From positions 22,291 to 86,290 of the forward strand of contig AKXM01000010.1 in NCBI GenBank assembly GCA_000277545.1: a DNA stretch of 64,000 bases, given 5' to 3'. The position numbers and the translations under genes were made by a program. The stretch is from Enterobacter sp. Ag1 (lineage in GTDB: Bacteria > Pseudomonadota > Gammaproteobacteria > Enterobacterales > Enterobacteriaceae). The notes under the pieces are model-generated. The model was not told where the DNA came from, did no database searches, and worked only from the letters and a program-made list of their open reading frames with translations. Below are positions 39,658 through 53,060 of the stretch, in pieces; position 1 is the stretch's first letter, and every line of letters begins with the position of its first letter.

Positions 39658-40784
39658 GATCTCACCTGATGTTGTTTTAAGGCATTCAAAATACGGCGGC
39701 AGGCTTCTCCATCCCCGTAAGGGTTATGGGCACGGCTCATCGCCTGGTATTCTTGCTCATCGCTGAGCAGTCGAGTGACCTCTGCCACAATTCGCTCTTC
39801 ATCAGTCCCCACCAGCCGCACAGTGCCGGCGGCAATAGCTTCAGGACGCTCAGTGGTTTCACGCATGACTAACACTGGCTTCCCAAGAGAGGGTGCCTCT
39901 TCCTGAATACCACCGGAATCGGTCAAAATAAGCCAGGCGCGATCCATGAGATAAACAAACGGCAGATACTCCTGAGGCTCAATCAAAACAACGTTATCAA
40001 CGTGCCCCAAAATTCGTCTTACCGGCTCACTGACGTTTGGATTCATATGAACCGGATATACGATTTGCACATCGCTGTTTTGTGCGGCAATTTTTGCCAA
40101 CGCGTGGCAGATACGCTCAAACCCTTCGCCGAAACTTTCCCGACGGTGTCCGGTGACCAGAATCATTTTTTTTCCGGCATCGAGGAAGGGATGTTTCGCC
40201 TCTATTTCCTGGCGTACAGATTCCTGAGTCAGGACGCGATCTCGCACTGAGAGCAAGGCATCAATAACGCTATTGCCAGTCACGAAGATTTTTTGTTCGC
40301 TGATATTTTCTTTCAGCAGGTTCTGACGCGAGTTTTCCGTCGGTGCAAAATGCCAGGAAGCAAGATGTCCAGTTAATGTACGGTTTGCTTCCTCCGGCCA
40401 CGGGGAGTAAAGGTCGCCGGTACGTAACCCCGCCTCAACGTGTCCAACAGGGATCCGCTGGTAGAAGGCAGCAAGGCTTGCAGCAACGGTCGTGGTTGTA
40501 TCGCCATGAACCAAAACAACGTCCGGCTTAAAGGATTCCAAAATAGGCTTCAGCCCTTCCAGAATTCGGCAGGTAATTTCCGTCAAGCCCTGCCCCGGTT
40601 TCATAATGTTTAAGTCATAGTCTGGTGTAATGGAAAAGAGGTGTAATACCTGATCCAACATCTCACGATGCTGTGCCGTTACACATACTTTCGCGTCAAA
40701 AAACGCGTCTTTTGCCAACGCATCCACCAACGGCGCCATTTTAATAGCTTCCGGGCGCGTGCCAAAAACGGTTAATACTTTCAC
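39654..40784 (-). CDS. wecB: UDP-N-acetylglucosamine 2-epimerase
   Basis: 376 aa, the E. coli length, when started at GTG 40782-40784 ([16 protein letters not shown]) behind AAGAG. The longer upstream reading lacks homology and is rejected. Conserved [19 protein letters not shown] and [10 protein letters not shown] motifs. Interconverts UDP-GlcNAc and UDP-ManNAc for ECA. Confidence 0.97.
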   Translation of the reverse strand: MKVLTVFGTRPEAIKMAPLVDALAKDAFFDAKVCVTAQHREMLDQVLHLFSITPDYDLNIMKPGQGLTEITCRILEGLKPILESFKPDVVLVHGDTTTTVAASLAAFYQRIPVGHVEAGLRTGDLYSPWPEEANRTLTGHLASWHFAPTENSRQNLLKENISEQKIFVTGNSVIDALLSVRDRVLTQESVRQEIEAKHPFLDAGKKMILVTGHRRESFGEGFERICHALAKIAAQNSDVQIVYPVHMNPNVSEPVRRILGHVDNVVLIEPQEYLPFVYLMDRAWLILTDSGGIQEEAPSLGKPVLVMRETTERPEAIAAGTVRLVGTDEERIVAEVTRLLSDEQEYQAMSRAHNPYGDGEACRRILNALKQHQVRS

Positions 40785-40846
40785 GGTGATTCTCTTATGT
40801 TGAATAAAGTGGAGGCATTCCATCGCTCCTCCACAAGATAAAGGGC

Positions 40847-41893
40847 CTACGCGGTCTTTGGACGGCGAGCTAAAGCTACTCCAGCACCAACCAGTGCCCC
40901 AACCGCACCCCACATAATCAGCAGGAATGCACGACGAGGGCTGTCACGCTTAACTGGCTCTTCTGGCGTGCGTAAATAGCGATAGTTTTGGAAACGAGTA
41001 TCGACGGTTGGTCCGACATTCAGCGTGTTCAGCATCGCCCGGTTTTGATCGTAATCGATATCAAAATCAGGGCCCACGGCCTGAAGGCTTTCCAGGCGTG
41101 CCTGCAACATAGGGCGGCCCAGCATGAACATTTCTGAATCCGGAAGTTCTTCTGCGGGAACATTCGTTTCGCTGCGGGTGATATTTTGCTGTTGAGCGAT
41201 TTTCAACGCCTGCTCAATGCTTTTTACTTTGCGATCGTAGATAGAGTGCGCGACAGCCTCCTGCCGTTTAACCTGCGCTTTCATCTGAACGGTACGGGCC
41301 GCCCAGGCCCCGGTCAACTCTTCGTTCAGGTGGCTAGCCGCGCGCTGGCTTGCAAAAGCAACGTATTGCCGTAAAAGATTGTTGGCATCTGCAGCGGTTT
41401 CAGCCACCAGTTTGACGCTGTCGTTAATATTGCGCGCGCTGTCACCAGGGGTGTACTGAATATTGTCGACAATCTCATCCAATAGCGCGGCATCCGCTTT
41501 ACTGTTACCGACCTGACGCTGCTTGTAGTAATCCGTCTGTAGCCAGAAATCTCTGCGGGTATCATACGCAGAAAGCTGCACAACGAATTCTTTATAGGCT
41601 TCGTCCATGACCGAAGGCTGATCCGCCGTCGCCATATTCGCTTTCACATCGAGGTTGCGCAGAAACTGTTGCTGAGAATAGTAGCCCCCCAGCATATTGA
41701 CCGTTGGACGATCAGTGATAGCCGTTGCACTCCACTCTTGTTTCGCTAAAAAGGTGTAAATCAGCGCAATAAGGGCAAACACAAAGGCAATTCCGATAAT
41801 CCAGAATTTGCCCTGCCACAGCGTACGGAACAGGCCGCGGATATCCAGCTCGTTCTCTACCACCGGGTAATTACCTGGCATATGCTCTTTCAT
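40847..41893 (-). CDS. wzzE: ECA chain-length regulator WzzE
   Basis: 348 aa, the E. coli length. Polysaccharide co-polymerase with membrane segments at about 33-54 and 325-345 flanking a periplasmic helical domain. A Pro/Gly-containing [12 protein letters not shown] stretch precedes the second segment. Sets modal length of ECA polymer with WzyE. Confidence 0.95.
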   Translation of the reverse strand: MKEHMPGNYPVVENELDIRGLFRTLWQGKFWIIGIAFVFALIALIYTFLAKQEWSATAITDRPTVNMLGGYYSQQQFLRNLDVKANMATADQPSVMDEAYKEFVVQLSAYDTRRDFWLQTDYYKQRQVGNSKADAALLDEIVDNIQYTPGDSARNINDSVKLVAETAADANNLLRQYVAFASQRAASHLNEELTGAWAARTVQMKAQVKRQEAVAHSIYDRKVKSIEQALKIAQQQNITRSETNVPAEELPDSEMFMLGRPMLQARLESLQAVGPDFDIDYDQNRAMLNTLNVGPTVDTRFQNYRYLRTPEEPVKRDSPRRAFLLIMWGAVGALVGAGVALARRPKTA

Positions 41894-41915
41894 CGCTTCC
41901 CCAATTCAAGTCAGA

Positions 41916-43004
41916 CTAAATGTTTACGTTGTTTCTTCGAGTGCGACGTTTATGGCGCCTGATAAAACGAGCGACTTTCCAGGCTCGTTTAATACAAAAA
42001 TCGTATAGCACAAATGCTAGCAAGAACAATGCCAACATCAGCCATTCTGGAACAAAGTGCACATATTCACCGGCAACGCCGATACCAGCAAGCAGCGCTG
42101 CGGCCAGGGTAATCAGCACAAAAGCCTGCCTTGAGGTAAATCCCGCCCGCATGATCAAATGATGAATATGCTGCCGATCCGCGGAGAACGGGCTCATACC
42201 TTTGCGCAACCGTCGATACATAATCGCAATCATGTCCATCAGCGGAATCGCAATAATCCATAACGCGGTGACCGGGCTGATAGGATGTGTTTTACCCTGG
42301 GTGGTTTCCAGCAGGATCCAGATAATCGTAAAACCGAGCAGCGTACTGCCGGCATCGCCCATAAAAACTTTATAGCGCCGCCCCAACAGGCCAAGGTTCA
42401 AAATGATATAAGGCAAAATGGCAACGATCATCGCGAAACACCACATCGCCAGGCTGTGCTGCCCATCCAGCAGAAGGATGATGCCCATGGCCGCAAAAGA
42501 AACCGAAGAGAGTCCCCCCAACAACCCATCAATGCCATCCACCATGTTGAAAGCGTTGATTGCCGCCCAAACCGCAAACAGCGTCAGGAAGTAACCAAAA
42601 GGCCCCAGCACCAATTCCCAGGGGCCTAAAATATAGCCGAGGCTACCAAGGTAAAGATTGCCGATGACCATCATGACAATCGCAATAATTGCCTGCACCG
42701 CAGCACGAATTTTCACGCTAATGTCGTAACGATCGTCCAGGGCACCTACCAGTACCAGCGTGCCGGCACATAACAGGTATAGCCAAAGATGCGGGATATA
42801 ATAATTGCCGATCAAAAAAGTAAAGCAAACGCCGGCAAATACGGAAATACCGCCCACCAGCGGGACCGTCCCCTGATGGCGTTTACGGAAATTGGGTTTA
42901 TCAACCAGGCCAACGCGGCGGGCAACTTTGCGCGCACAAAAAAGGAATGCAGTAGTGAATAAAAAAATGAGGATCAGGTCAGTTCCAGCGGTGAGTAGAT
43001 TCAC
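41916..43004 (-). CDS. wecA: UDP-GlcNAc:undecaprenyl-phosphate GlcNAc-1-phosphate transferase
   Basis: 362 aa (E. coli 367; the C-terminal basic tail is slightly shorter). Eleven membrane segments. Conserved loops are VDKPNFRKRHQGTVPLVGG, GALDDRYDI, NAFNMVDGIDGL and FMGDAGSTLLG, with Mg-binding Asp residues, and DRQHIHHLI. Starts ECA and, in many strains, O-antigen synthesis. Uses a GTG start (43002-43004). First gene of the wec operon, downstream of rho. Confidence 0.97.
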   Translation of the reverse strand: MNLLTAGTDLILIFLFTTAFLFCARKVARRVGLVDKPNFRKRHQGTVPLVGGISVFAGVCFTFLIGNYYIPHLWLYLLCAGTLVLVGALDDRYDISVKIRAAVQAIIAIVMMVIGNLYLGSLGYILGPWELVLGPFGYFLTLFAVWAAINAFNMVDGIDGLLGGLSSVSFAAMGIILLLDGQHSLAMWCFAMIVAILPYIILNLGLLGRRYKVFMGDAGSTLLGFTIIWILLETTQGKTHPISPVTALWIIAIPLMDMIAIMYRRLRKGMSPFSADRQHIHHLIMRAGFTSRQAFVLITLAAALLAGIGVAGEYVHFVPEWLMLALFLLAFVLYDFCIKRAWKVARFIRRHKRRTRRNNVNI

Positions 43005-43210
43005 AGTGCAGGCTCTCGGAAAAATGGAAGACCAGACGCAACAACATATTTAAATCTCCCTGCAAGACAGGTATTAGTCACAAATTCCTCCCTGAAGCTG
43101 CAGCAAATAATACAGGCAAACAAAATAATCAAAGATGATGACGCAGTATCCACTGCCATCATAAAGCTGGCTATAGGAATTAGCCGCGTACATATCGTAT
43201 AGAGCAGAAA

Positions 43211-43239
43211 CGAAAAACGCCACGACTAAGCGTGGCGTT
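43211..43239 (-). terminator. rho terminator / wec leader hairpin
   Basis: AACGCCACG-ACTAAG-CGTGGCGTT (43216-43239) with TTTTTCGTTTC following on the minus strand; it lies 18 bp after the rho stop. Confidence 0.85.
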
Positions 43240-43256
43240 CCCCGAGTTTTTGTTGC

Positions 43257-44516
43257 TTACGAGCGCTTCATCATGTCGAAGAAGTCATCGTTTGTTTTGG
43301 TCATAGCCAGCTTATTGATGAGGAATTCCATGGCATCAATTTCACCCATTGGATGAATGATTTTGCGGAGAATCCACATTTTCTGCAGCTCTTCCTGCGT
43401 GGTAAGCAGCTCTTCTTTACGCGTACCGGAACGGTTGTAATCGATGGCCGGGAAGACGCGTTTTTCAGCGATCTTACGGGACAGATGCAGTTCCATGTTA
43501 CCGGTACCTTTAAACTCTTCGTAGATGACTTCATCCATTTTAGAGCCGGTATCGATAAGCGCGGTGGCGATAATAGTCAGGCTACCGCCCTCTTCCACAT
43601 TACGTGCAGCACCGAAGAAGCGTTTTGGACGATGCAGGGCGTTCGCATCCACACCACCAGTCAGGACTTTGCCCGATGCCGGAACAACGGTGTTGTAGGC
43701 ACGAGCCAGACGAGTGATGGAATCGAGCAAAATGATAACGTCTTTCTTATGTTCAACCAGACGTTTCGCCTTCTCGATAACCATTTCGGCAACCTGAACG
43801 TGGCGAGAAGCCGGCTCATCAAAGGTAGAAGCAACAACTTCACCTTTAACCAGACGCTGCATCTCGGTGACTTCTTCTGGACGTTCGTCGATCAGCAGCA
43901 CCATCAGTACACAGTCTGGGTGGTTATAGGCAATGCTCTGCGCGATGTTCTGCAGCAGCATGGTTTTACCGGCTTTTGGCGGTGCCACGATCAGACCACG
44001 CTGGCCACGACCAATTGGCGAAGCCAGATCCAGTACACGTGCGGTTAAGTCTTCGGTAGAACCGTTACCACGCTCCATACGCAGACGAGAGTTTGCATGC
44101 AGAGGCGTTAAGTTTTCGAACAGAATCTTGCTACGGGCGTTTTCCGGCTTATCGTAGTTAACTTCGTTAACCTTCAGCAGCGCAAAGTAGCGTTCGCCTT
44201 CTTTTGGCGGACGAATCTTACCGGAGATGGTATCCCCTGTGCGGAGGTTGAAACGGCGGATTTGGCTGGGAGAAACGTAGATGTCGTCAGGACCGGCGAG
44301 GTAGGAGCTGTCTGCGGAACGGAGGAAACCAAATCCATCCTGCAGTATCTCCAGCACACCGTCACCAAAGATATCTTCGCCACTCTTAGCGTGTTGCTTC
44401 AGGATGGAGAAAATGATGTCCTGCTTGCGCATGCGGGCTTGGTTTTCCAGCCCCATATTTTCGCCGAGAGTAATCAGCTCAGAAACCGGCGTATTCTTTA
44501 ATTCGGTAAGATTCAT
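43257..44516 (-). CDS. rho: transcription termination factor Rho
   Basis: 419 aa, the E. coli length. N-terminal helix bundle, cold-shock-like primary RNA site ([22 protein letters not shown]), Walker [10 protein letters not shown] (Lys181), Walker [15 protein letters not shown], and the Q- and R-loops. Hexameric RNA-dependent ATPase that releases RNA polymerase. The 361-bp leader upstream is long, consistent with autogenous Rho control. Confidence 0.99.
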   Translation of the reverse strand: MNLTELKNTPVSELITLGENMGLENQARMRKQDIIFSILKQHAKSGEDIFGDGVLEILQDGFGFLRSADSSYLAGPDDIYVSPSQIRRFNLRTGDTISGKIRPPKEGERYFALLKVNEVNYDKPENARSKILFENLTPLHANSRLRMERGNGSTEDLTARVLDLASPIGRGQRGLIVAPPKAGKTMLLQNIAQSIAYNHPDCVLMVLLIDERPEEVTEMQRLVKGEVVASTFDEPASRHVQVAEMVIEKAKRLVEHKKDVIILLDSITRLARAYNTVVPASGKVLTGGVDANALHRPKRFFGAARNVEEGGSLTIIATALIDTGSKMDEVIYEEFKGTGNMELHLSRKIAEKRVFPAIDYNRSGTRKEELLTTQEELQKMWILRKIIHPMGEIDAMEFLINKLAMTKTNDDFFDMMKRS

Positions 44517-44877
44517 AATGGTGGGTTCTTAAACTCGGGGTAAATCTCGAACTTAGTTTCGTGAATGGTATGGCAGGGTCATCCATGCCTGTTTAATGGC
44601 TACCACACATGTCTGATCGCTGCCTGGTCATAGGAAAAACGCAGAACTGAAACGACGAGACGGAATGGGTGATAAGCCCGAATTCGGTTATGCGTCCGTT
44701 GTGATTGCTGTAAAAGAGAGTTGATTTGACAGCGAACGGGAAGCATTAAGGTAATACAAAGATTCAAACTTAAGGGCAAGTTTAAAGCGAAGTCATAGGT
44801 AACTTAGCATGTGTGACGCCGGGCGTCCAGCAGCTCGCAAAAAAATGCAAGTGCGGCACGCACCGGCTGAGATTCCA
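44517..44877 (-). promoter_or_regulatory. rho leader region, with degenerate rhoL-like sequence
   Basis: 361 bp between trxA and rho with no intact leader ORF. On the minus strand 44640-44666 matches the E. coli rhoL frame (N/I-P-S-x-R-F-S-S-A), but an in-frame TAA stands upstream with no start codon after it, and a one-base difference closes the frame early. The left end near 44839-44866 holds a hairpin (GTGCG/CGCAC) with a T-run that may end trxA transcripts. I assign no rho promoter. Confidence 0.45.
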
Positions 44878-45207
44878 TTATGCCAGATTGGCGTCGAGGA
44901 ACTCTTTTAACTGGCCTTTAGACAGCGCACCCACTTTGGTCGCAGCGACTTCGCCATTTTTGAACAGCAACAGGGTTGGGATACCGCGGATGCCGTACTT
45001 CGGTGCCGTGCCCGGGTTCTGGTCGATGTTCAGCTTAGCTACGGTGATTTTGCCCTGATATTCATCAGCGATCTCGTCGAGAATCGGGGCGATCATTTTG
45101 CATGGACCACACCACTCTGCCCAGAAATCAACCAGAATCAACCCTTCAGCTTGAAGCACGTCCGTGTCGAAACTGCCGTCAGTCAGGTGAATAATTTTAT
45201 CGCTCAT
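44878..45207 (-). CDS. trxA: thioredoxin 1
   Basis: 109 aa from [17 protein letters not shown], the E. coli length; a start 14 codons upstream (45249) has no family support. Active site WCGPCK. Cytosolic disulfide reductase for ribonucleotide reductase, PAPS reductase and others. Upstream of rho on the same strand and divergent from rhlB. Confidence 0.98.
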   Translation of the reverse strand: MSDKIIHLTDGSFDTDVLQAEGLILVDFWAEWCGPCKMIAPILDEIADEYQGKITVAKLNIDQNPGTAPKYGIRGIPTLLLFKNGEVAATKVGALSKGQLKEFLDANLA

Positions 45208-45338
45208 GTTCAACTCCACAGGATTATGTCTACCTTGTTGGTGTAGCATTAACCAACTTGGGGTGACTTTATTTCACCCGGTTTATTTCAACGGATGTGC
45301 TTTCGTAAAGCAATAGTAAACTGATATTCTACCACACT

Positions 45339-46607
45339 ATGAGCAAAACACATTTGACCGAAAAGAAGTTTTCCGACTTCGCCCTGCACCCTAAGGTGAT
45401 TGAAGCCCTTGAAAATAAAGGGTTCCATAACTGCACCCCAATTCAGGCACTGGCACTTCCGCTGACTCTGGCGAATCGTGACGTTGCAGGGCAGGCGCAA
45501 ACCGGTACAGGCAAAACGATGGCGTTTCTGACGTCCACGTTCCACTATTTACTTTCTCACCCGGTTCCAGAGAACCGTCAGGTGAATCAACCGCGCGCCT
45601 TGATTATGGCGCCAACCCGCGAGTTAGCGGTACAGATTCACTCTGATGCGGAACCGTTAGCTCAGGCGACTGGCCTGAAGCTTGGCCTTGCCTATGGCGG
45701 CGACGGCTATGACAAACAGCTGAAAGTGCTGGAAAGCGGCGTCGATATTTTGATCGGCACCACCGGCCGACTGATTGACTACGCTAAACAAAATCACATT
45801 AACCTGGGCGCGATTCAGGTTGTCGTCCTGGATGAAGCGGATCGCATGTACGATCTCGGCTTTATTAAAGATATTCGTTGGCTGTTCCGCCGCATGCCGC
45901 CGGTCACCCAGCGCCTGAATATGCTGTTCTCAGCCACACTTTCCTACCGCGTACGTGAACTGGCTTTCGAGCAGATGAACAACGCGGAATATGTGGAAGT
46001 TGAGCCCGAACAGAGAACCGGCCACCGCATTAAAGAAGAGCTTTTCTATCCTTCTAACGAAGAGAAAATGCGTCTGCTGCAAACGCTACTCGAAGAAGAA
46101 TGGCCGGACCGTGCCATCATCTTCGCTAACACTAAACATCGCTGTGAAGATATCTGGGGCCATCTGGCTGCCGATGGTCACCGAGTTGGTTTGCTAACCG
46201 GCGATGTCGCGCAGAAAAAACGCCTGCGTATTCTGGAAGAGTTTACTCGTGGCGATCTGGATATTCTGGTCGCAACAGACGTGGCAGCTCGCGGTCTGCA
46301 CATCCCAGCTGTGACGCACGTATTTAACTACGATCTGCCGGACGACTGTGAAGATTACGTTCACCGCATCGGCCGTACCGGTCGTGCCGGGGCAAGCGGT
46401 CATTCCATCAGCCTGGCATGTGAAGACTACGCGCTGAACCTGTCGGCGATTGAAACCTATATTGGCCACGCCATTCCGGTAAGCAAATATAACGCTGAAG
46501 CACTGTTAAATGAGTTCCCACCGCCAAAACGTCTGACCCGTAGCCGCCCTGGCAACGGTCCACGCCGCGGTGGCGCTCCTCGTGGTAATCGTCGTCGCGC
46601 AGGTTAA
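45339..46607 (+). CDS. rhlB: ATP-dependent RNA helicase RhlB (DEAD box)
   Basis: 422 aa (E. coli 421). Q motif with [13 protein letters not shown], Walker A AQTGTGKT, motif [14 protein letters not shown], motif III SAT, and motif [12 protein letters not shown]. Arg/Gly-rich basic tail. Component of the RNase E degradosome that unwinds structured mRNA. gppA follows after 6 bp. Confidence 0.98.
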   Translation: MSKTHLTEKKFSDFALHPKVIEALENKGFHNCTPIQALALPLTLANRDVAGQAQTGTGKTMAFLTSTFHYLLSHPVPENRQVNQPRALIMAPTRELAVQIHSDAEPLAQATGLKLGLAYGGDGYDKQLKVLESGVDILIGTTGRLIDYAKQNHINLGAIQVVVLDEADRMYDLGFIKDIRWLFRRMPPVTQRLNMLFSATLSYRVRELAFEQMNNAEYVEVEPEQRTGHRIKEELFYPSNEEKMRLLQTLLEEEWPDRAIIFANTKHRCEDIWGHLAADGHRVGLLTGDVAQKKRLRILEEFTRGDLDILVATDVAARGLHIPAVTHVFNYDLPDDCEDYVHRIGRTGRAGASGHSISLACEDYALNLSAIETYIGHAIPVSKYNAEALLNEFPPPKRLTRSRPGNGPRRGGAPRGNRRRAG

Positions 46608-46613
46608 TAATCT

Positions 46614-48098
46614 ATGCTAAGTACCGCCTCACTCTATGCAGCAATTGATCTGGGTTCTAACAGTTTTCATATGTTGGTTGTGCGTGAGGTGGCAGGAAGC
46701 ATACAAACCCTGACCCGCATTAAGCGAAAAGTTCGCCTCGCTGCTGGCCTCAACAGCGAGTGCGTTCTCTCCCCGGAGGCCATGGAGCGTGGCTGGCAAT
46801 GCCTGCGCTTATTTGCCGAACGACTCCAGGATATCCCTCAGAATCAAATTCGCGTCGTGGCTACGGCCACGCTGCGTCTCGCCGTTAATGCCGATGTTTT
46901 TTTGCAAAAGGCGCAGGAAATCCTGGGTTGCCCGGTGCAGGTTATTCGCGGTGAAGAAGAAGCCCGCCTGATTTATCAGGGCGTTGCCCACACTACAGGC
47001 GGCGACGATCGCCGCCTGGCCGTTGACATCGGTGGTGCAAGTACCGAGCTGGTAACGGGCACCGGGGCGCAAACAACCTCGTTATTCAGCCTCTCAATGG
47101 GCTGTGTCACATGGCTGGAGCGTTTCTTTAGCGACAGAAACCTCGCTCAGGAAAACTTCGCCGCGGCAGAAACGGCGGCTGCAGAAGTGCTCAGCCCGGT
47201 CATTGCCGAGCTTAAAAGCCACGGCTGGAAGATTTGTGTTGGCGCGTCTGGAACCGTGCAGGCGCTGCAAGAAATCATGATGGCGCAGGGGATGGATGAA
47301 CGCATTACCCTGGCAAAACTTCAACAGCTAAAACAGCGAGCGATTCAGTGCGGCCGGCTGGAAGAGTTGGAAATTGAAGGCCTTACGCTTGAGCGCGCGC
47401 TGGTTTTCCCAAGCGGCCTGGCCATTCTCATCGCCATCTTCCAACAGCTTGATATTGAATGCATGACGCTTGCAGGCGGCGCGCTGCGTGAAGGTTTGGT
47501 CTATGGAATGCTGCATCTTGCGGTGGACCAGGAGATTCGCCAGAGAACGCTACGTAACGTTCAGCGCCGTTTTATGGTAGATACCAGCCAGGCGGCTCGC
47601 GTGGAGCAGCTTGCGCAGAATTTTGCTTCACAAATCGCAGAACCGTGGGGGCTGGATCCCCTCAGTCAGCAGATGCTGGCGAGCAGCGCCCTGTTGCATG
47701 AAATTGGCTTAAGCATCGATTTTAAACATGCCCCGCAGCATGCGGCCTATCTGGTGAGAAATCTGGATTTGCCGGGCTACACGCCCGCGCAGAAAAAATT
47801 GCTGGCAACGCTGCTGCTTAACCAGACCAATCCCGTCGATCTCTCTTCACTCCACCAGCAAAACGCAGTCCCGCCGCGCGTGGCGGAAAGACTCTGCCGT
47901 CTTTTACGTCTGGCGATTATTTTCGCAAACCGCCGCAGAGACGATATCCTGCCCGAGATTAAACTGCAGGCCGACGGCGAAACCCTGCATCTGGCATTGC
48001 CCGACACCTGGCTTGCCTGTCACCCTCTCGGTGCCGAACTGCTGGAACAGGAAAAACTCTGGCAGAGCTATGTTCACTGGCCGCTCAGCGTCAATTAA
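46614..48098 (+). CDS. gppA: guanosine-5'-triphosphate,3'-diphosphate pyrophosphatase
   Basis: 494 aa, the E. coli length. ASKHA-type Ppx/GppA domain beginning [15 protein letters not shown] with the phosphate loop [10 protein letters not shown], and a C-terminal HD-like helical domain ([22 protein letters not shown]). Converts pppGpp to ppGpp and has exopolyphosphatase activity. Six bases after rhlB, one operon; its stop abuts the convergent rep. Confidence 0.97.
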   Translation: MLSTASLYAAIDLGSNSFHMLVVREVAGSIQTLTRIKRKVRLAAGLNSECVLSPEAMERGWQCLRLFAERLQDIPQNQIRVVATATLRLAVNADVFLQKAQEILGCPVQVIRGEEEARLIYQGVAHTTGGDDRRLAVDIGGASTELVTGTGAQTTSLFSLSMGCVTWLERFFSDRNLAQENFAAAETAAAEVLSPVIAELKSHGWKICVGASGTVQALQEIMMAQGMDERITLAKLQQLKQRAIQCGRLEELEIEGLTLERALVFPSGLAILIAIFQQLDIECMTLAGGALREGLVYGMLHLAVDQEIRQRTLRNVQRRFMVDTSQAARVEQLAQNFASQIAEPWGLDPLSQQMLASSALLHEIGLSIDFKHAPQHAAYLVRNLDLPGYTPAQKKLLATLLLNQTNPVDLSSLHQQNAVPPRVAERLCRLLRLAIIFANRRRDDILPEIKLQADGETLHLALPDTWLACHPLGAELLEQEKLWQSYVHWPLSVN

Positions 48099-48099
48099 T

Positions 48100-50486
<2,387 letters not shown>

Positions 50487-50490
50487 GCCA

Positions 50491-50515
50491 AAGGCCGGGA
50501 TATCCGGCCTTTTCT
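50491..50515 (+). terminator. ppiC terminator
   Basis: AAGGCCGG / CCGGCCTT stem (50491-50498 and 50504-50511) followed by TTCTTT. Confidence 0.85.
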
Positions 50516-50893
50516 TTACTTTGTCGACTGCAGCGTCTGCTGGGCTTCATGCTTCAGCAAATGCGTGCCGACCGCCATCTGGAACACTTTAAAAATAATG
50601 CCGTTCACGAAAGTGGTCAGCGTGAGGGTAATAAACGCCGTCATAATCCAGTCGATCACCGGCATCCCGCTGTGCAGCAAATAGGGACGGTAAATCAGCA
50701 TTCCGGCAAACACGACCCAGTGGCTAAGGCAGTAGAAACATTGAAAGAGATGGCCCAGCATCGCATGCTTTTTCGCCGTCCAGCCGCGTAACCCTGCAAA
50801 CAGTTCAGTTTGCGTTATCGTCATCGAAATACTGGCGGCGGCCAGGGCGATCATCAGACAAACTGGCAGATCCGTGGTTAAGGTTGAAATCAT
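50516..50893 (-). CDS. DUF1360-like small membrane protein
   Basis: 125 aa with hydrophobic segments near residues 8-30, 50-72 and 80-105. The cytosolic loop motif LFAGLRGW followed by GHLFQCFYCLSHWV (Cys52, Cys55, His58, Trp59) resembles DUF1360 membrane proteins, whose Cys/His cluster could bind metal. Function unknown. Overlaps the upstream Rrf2-type regulator by 4 bp, so the two are one unit. E. coli K-12 has different content between ppiC and ilvC. Confidence 0.7.
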   Translation of the reverse strand: MISTLTTDLPVCLMIALAAASISMTITQTELFAGLRGWTAKKHAMLGHLFQCFYCLSHWVVFAGMLIYRPYLLHSGMPVIDWIMTAFITLTLTTFVNGIIFKVFQMAVGTHLLKHEAQQTLQSTK

Positions 50894-51330
50894 TCCTCAT
50901 GCCCCTTTTCATTGAAATAGCTAATAAATTCGCTCCCGATATCTTGTAATGTCAGGCTTTTAAACCGCGCCAGTACCAGCTCTTCAGCCGCGGTAAACGT
51001 CTCGGACATCACTCGATTTACCCCCTGCTCCACCAGGCATTGCGGGTTTTCATTGCGGTTACCTAGCGCAAACAGACCCGGCGATCCCAGCGCCAGATAA
51101 ATATCCAGCAGCGTCACTTCGCTAGCCGGGCGGCAGAGTCTCCAGCCGCCGTGGTGACCTTTGGTTGAGCAGACGATGTTGTTCTCGCGCAGACCGGCGA
51201 GCACTTTACGAATAAACGCCGGATTGCCGTCGATAAAGGCGGCCATTTGTTCCGATGTGAGCGGTTTGTCCATCTGCTCCAGGTGAAGCAGGATGTGCAA
51301 TGTTGCTGAGAAGGAGTTATTTATTTTCAT
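50890..51330 (-). CDS. Rrf2-family transcriptional regulator
   Basis: 146 aa from MKINNSFSATLHILLHLEQ; a 16-codon upstream extension crosses the operator and is rejected. Winged HTH at about 25-65 (SEQMAAFIDGNPAFIRKVLAGLRENNIV and the wing STKGHHGGWRL). Only one Cys (Cys98) lies where IscR and NsrR hold three cluster ligands; the others are Cys54 and Cys66, so a canonical Fe-S cluster is unlikely, and single-Cys redox sensing is possible. A palindrome at 51329-51349 overlaps its start. Coupled to the membrane protein downstream. Confidence 0.85.
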   Translation of the reverse strand: MKINNSFSATLHILLHLEQMDKPLTSEQMAAFIDGNPAFIRKVLAGLRENNIVCSTKGHHGGWRLCRPASEVTLLDIYLALGSPGLFALGNRNENPQCLVEQGVNRVMSETFTAAEELVLARFKSLTLQDIGSEFISYFNEKGHEE

Positions 51331-51349
51331 GTAACTTACAATATTACAT
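51329..51349 (-). promoter_or_regulatory. candidate operator of the Rrf2-type gene
   Basis: ATGTAA-CTTACAATA-TTACAT, perfect 6-bp arms with a 9-bp centre, covering the start codon and the ribosome-site region. This suggests autorepression. Confidence 0.5.
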
Positions 51350-51378
51350 AAAAAGAGAGACGGCAAGATAACAGGCAC

Positions 51379-51404
51379 AAAAAAAGGCGCCGAAGCGCCT
51401 TTTT
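51379..51404 (-). terminator. ilvC terminator
   Basis: GGCGC-CGAA-GCGCC (51386-51399) with A-run left and T-run right, so it works for ilvC on the minus strand and possibly in both directions. Confidence 0.85.
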
Positions 51405-51419
51405 CATTTCAAAAACACA

Positions 51420-52895
51420 TTAGCCAGCAACAGCGATGCGTTTCATATCGGTCATGTAGCCACGCAGTTTTTGACCCACTTTTTCGATTTCGTGGCTGCG
51501 AATGGCTTCATTGACGTCACGAAGTTGAGCGTTGTCTACCGCAGCGGCTGGGATCTCTTTACCCAGATCGCCCGGCTGCAGCGTGGTCATGAACTCTTTC
51601 AGCAGCGGTACGGCCGCGTAGGAGAACAGGTAGTTACCGTACTCAGCGGTATCAGAAATAACCACGTTCATTTCGTACAGGCGCTTACGAGCAATGGTGT
51701 TAGCAATCAGCGGCAGCTCGTGCAGGGACTCATAGTATGCCGACTCTTCGATGATGCCAGCGTCAACCATGGTTTCGAAGGCCAGCTCAACGCCTGCTTT
51801 CACCATGGCAATCATTACCACGCCTTTGTCGAAGTATTCCTGCTCGGAAATCTTACCTTCAAACTGCGGTGCAGTTTCGAAAGCGGTCTGGCCGGTCTCT
51901 TCACGCCAGGTATGCAGTTTCTTATCGTCGTTAGCCCAGTCAGCCATCATGCCGGAGGAGAACTCACCGGAGATGATGTCATCCATGTGTTTCTGGAACA
52001 GCGGAGCCATAATGGTTTTCAGCTGCTCGGACAGCGCGTTGGCGCGGATTTTTGCCGGGTTGGACAGACGGTCCATCATCAGCGTGATCCCGCCCTGCTT
52101 CAGCGCTTCGGTGATGGTTTCCCAGCCGAACTGAATCAGTTTTTCTGCATATGCAGCATCAGTACCTTCAGCCACCAGCTTGTCGAAGCACAGCAGAGAA
52201 CCGGCCTGCAGCATACCGCACAGGATAGTTTGCTCGCCCATCAGGTCAGATTTCACTTCCGCAACGAAGGAAGACTCCAGCACGCCCGCACGGTGGCCAC
52301 CGGTGGCCGCAGCCCAGGCTTTGGCAATCGCCATACCTTCGCCTTTCGGATCGTTTTCAGGGTGAACTGCGATCAGCGTTGGCACACCAAAACCACGTTT
52401 GTATTCTTCGCGCACTTCGGTGCCCGGGCACTTAGGTGCTACCATCACCACGGTGATGTCTTTACGAATGGTTTCGCCGACTTCAACCACGTTGAAACCG
52501 TGGGAGTAGCCCAGCGCCGCGCCGTCTTTCATCATCGGCTGTACGGCCTGAACAACGGAAGAGTGCTGTTTGTCTGGCGTCAGGTTAACAACCAGATCCG
52601 CCTGTGGGATCAGCTCTTCATAAGTACCCACTTTGAAGCCATTTTCGGTCGCTTTACGCCAGGATGCACGTTTCTCGGCGATAGCTTCCGCACGCAGGGC
52701 ATAGGAAACATCCAGCCCGGAGTCGCGCATGTTCAGACCCTGGTTAAGACCCTGAGCGCCGCAGCCGACGATGACGACTTTTTTACCTTTGAGGTAGCTT
52801 GCTTCATCGGCGAATTCATCGCGCCCCATGAAGCGACATTTACCCAACTGCGCTAACTGCTGACGCAGGTTCAAAGTGTTGAAATAATTAGCCAT
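51420..52895 (-). CDS. ilvC: ketol-acid reductoisomerase (class II)
   Basis: 491 aa, the long class II form of enterobacteria. NADPH-binding [21 protein letters not shown] and two knotted C-terminal domains with Mg-binding acidic residues. Converts acetolactate and acetohydroxybutyrate to dihydroxy acids in valine/isoleucine synthesis. Divergent from ilvY, which activates it when substrate is present. Confidence 0.98.
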   Translation of the reverse strand: MANYFNTLNLRQQLAQLGKCRFMGRDEFADEASYLKGKKVVIVGCGAQGLNQGLNMRDSGLDVSYALRAEAIAEKRASWRKATENGFKVGTYEELIPQADLVVNLTPDKQHSSVVQAVQPMMKDGAALGYSHGFNVVEVGETIRKDITVVMVAPKCPGTEVREEYKRGFGVPTLIAVHPENDPKGEGMAIAKAWAAATGGHRAGVLESSFVAEVKSDLMGEQTILCGMLQAGSLLCFDKLVAEGTDAAYAEKLIQFGWETITEALKQGGITLMMDRLSNPAKIRANALSEQLKTIMAPLFQKHMDDIISGEFSSGMMADWANDDKKLHTWREETGQTAFETAPQFEGKISEQEYFDKGVVMIAMVKAGVELAFETMVDAGIIEESAYYESLHELPLIANTIARKRLYEMNVVISDTAEYGNYLFSYAAVPLLKEFMTTLQPGDLGKEIPAAAVDNAQLRDVNEAIRSHEIEKVGQKLRGYMTDMKRIAVAG

Positions 52896-53022
52896 CGTAG
52901 AACTCCGTATGTGTCGTGTTGTGCTTATTGTAAGGGCTCTGCAGCCGTGTCGTGCTGCCTAGAATGAACCCACTATATGACAGGAAATGCGTTGCTTAAA
53001 TTGATATATTAACAACATCGCG

Positions 53023-53037
53023 TTGCAATTATTGCAA
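53023..53037 (+). promoter_or_regulatory. IlvY operator half between ilvC and ilvY
   Basis: TTGCAAT-T-ATTGCAA, a perfect 15-bp palindrome in the 165-bp ilvC/ilvY gap. IlvY binds tandem operators here in E. coli; a second, weaker site was not assigned. Confidence 0.6.
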
Positions 53038-53060
53038 TGCAAAAACGAGGCTTGATGACC

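Noticed and set aside
51471..52856. 461-codon ORF on the strand opposite ilvC
   Set aside because: Antisense to a highly expressed gene with strong codon bias, which suppresses stops on the opposite strand; composition (His, Gln, Phe rich) is typical of shadows.
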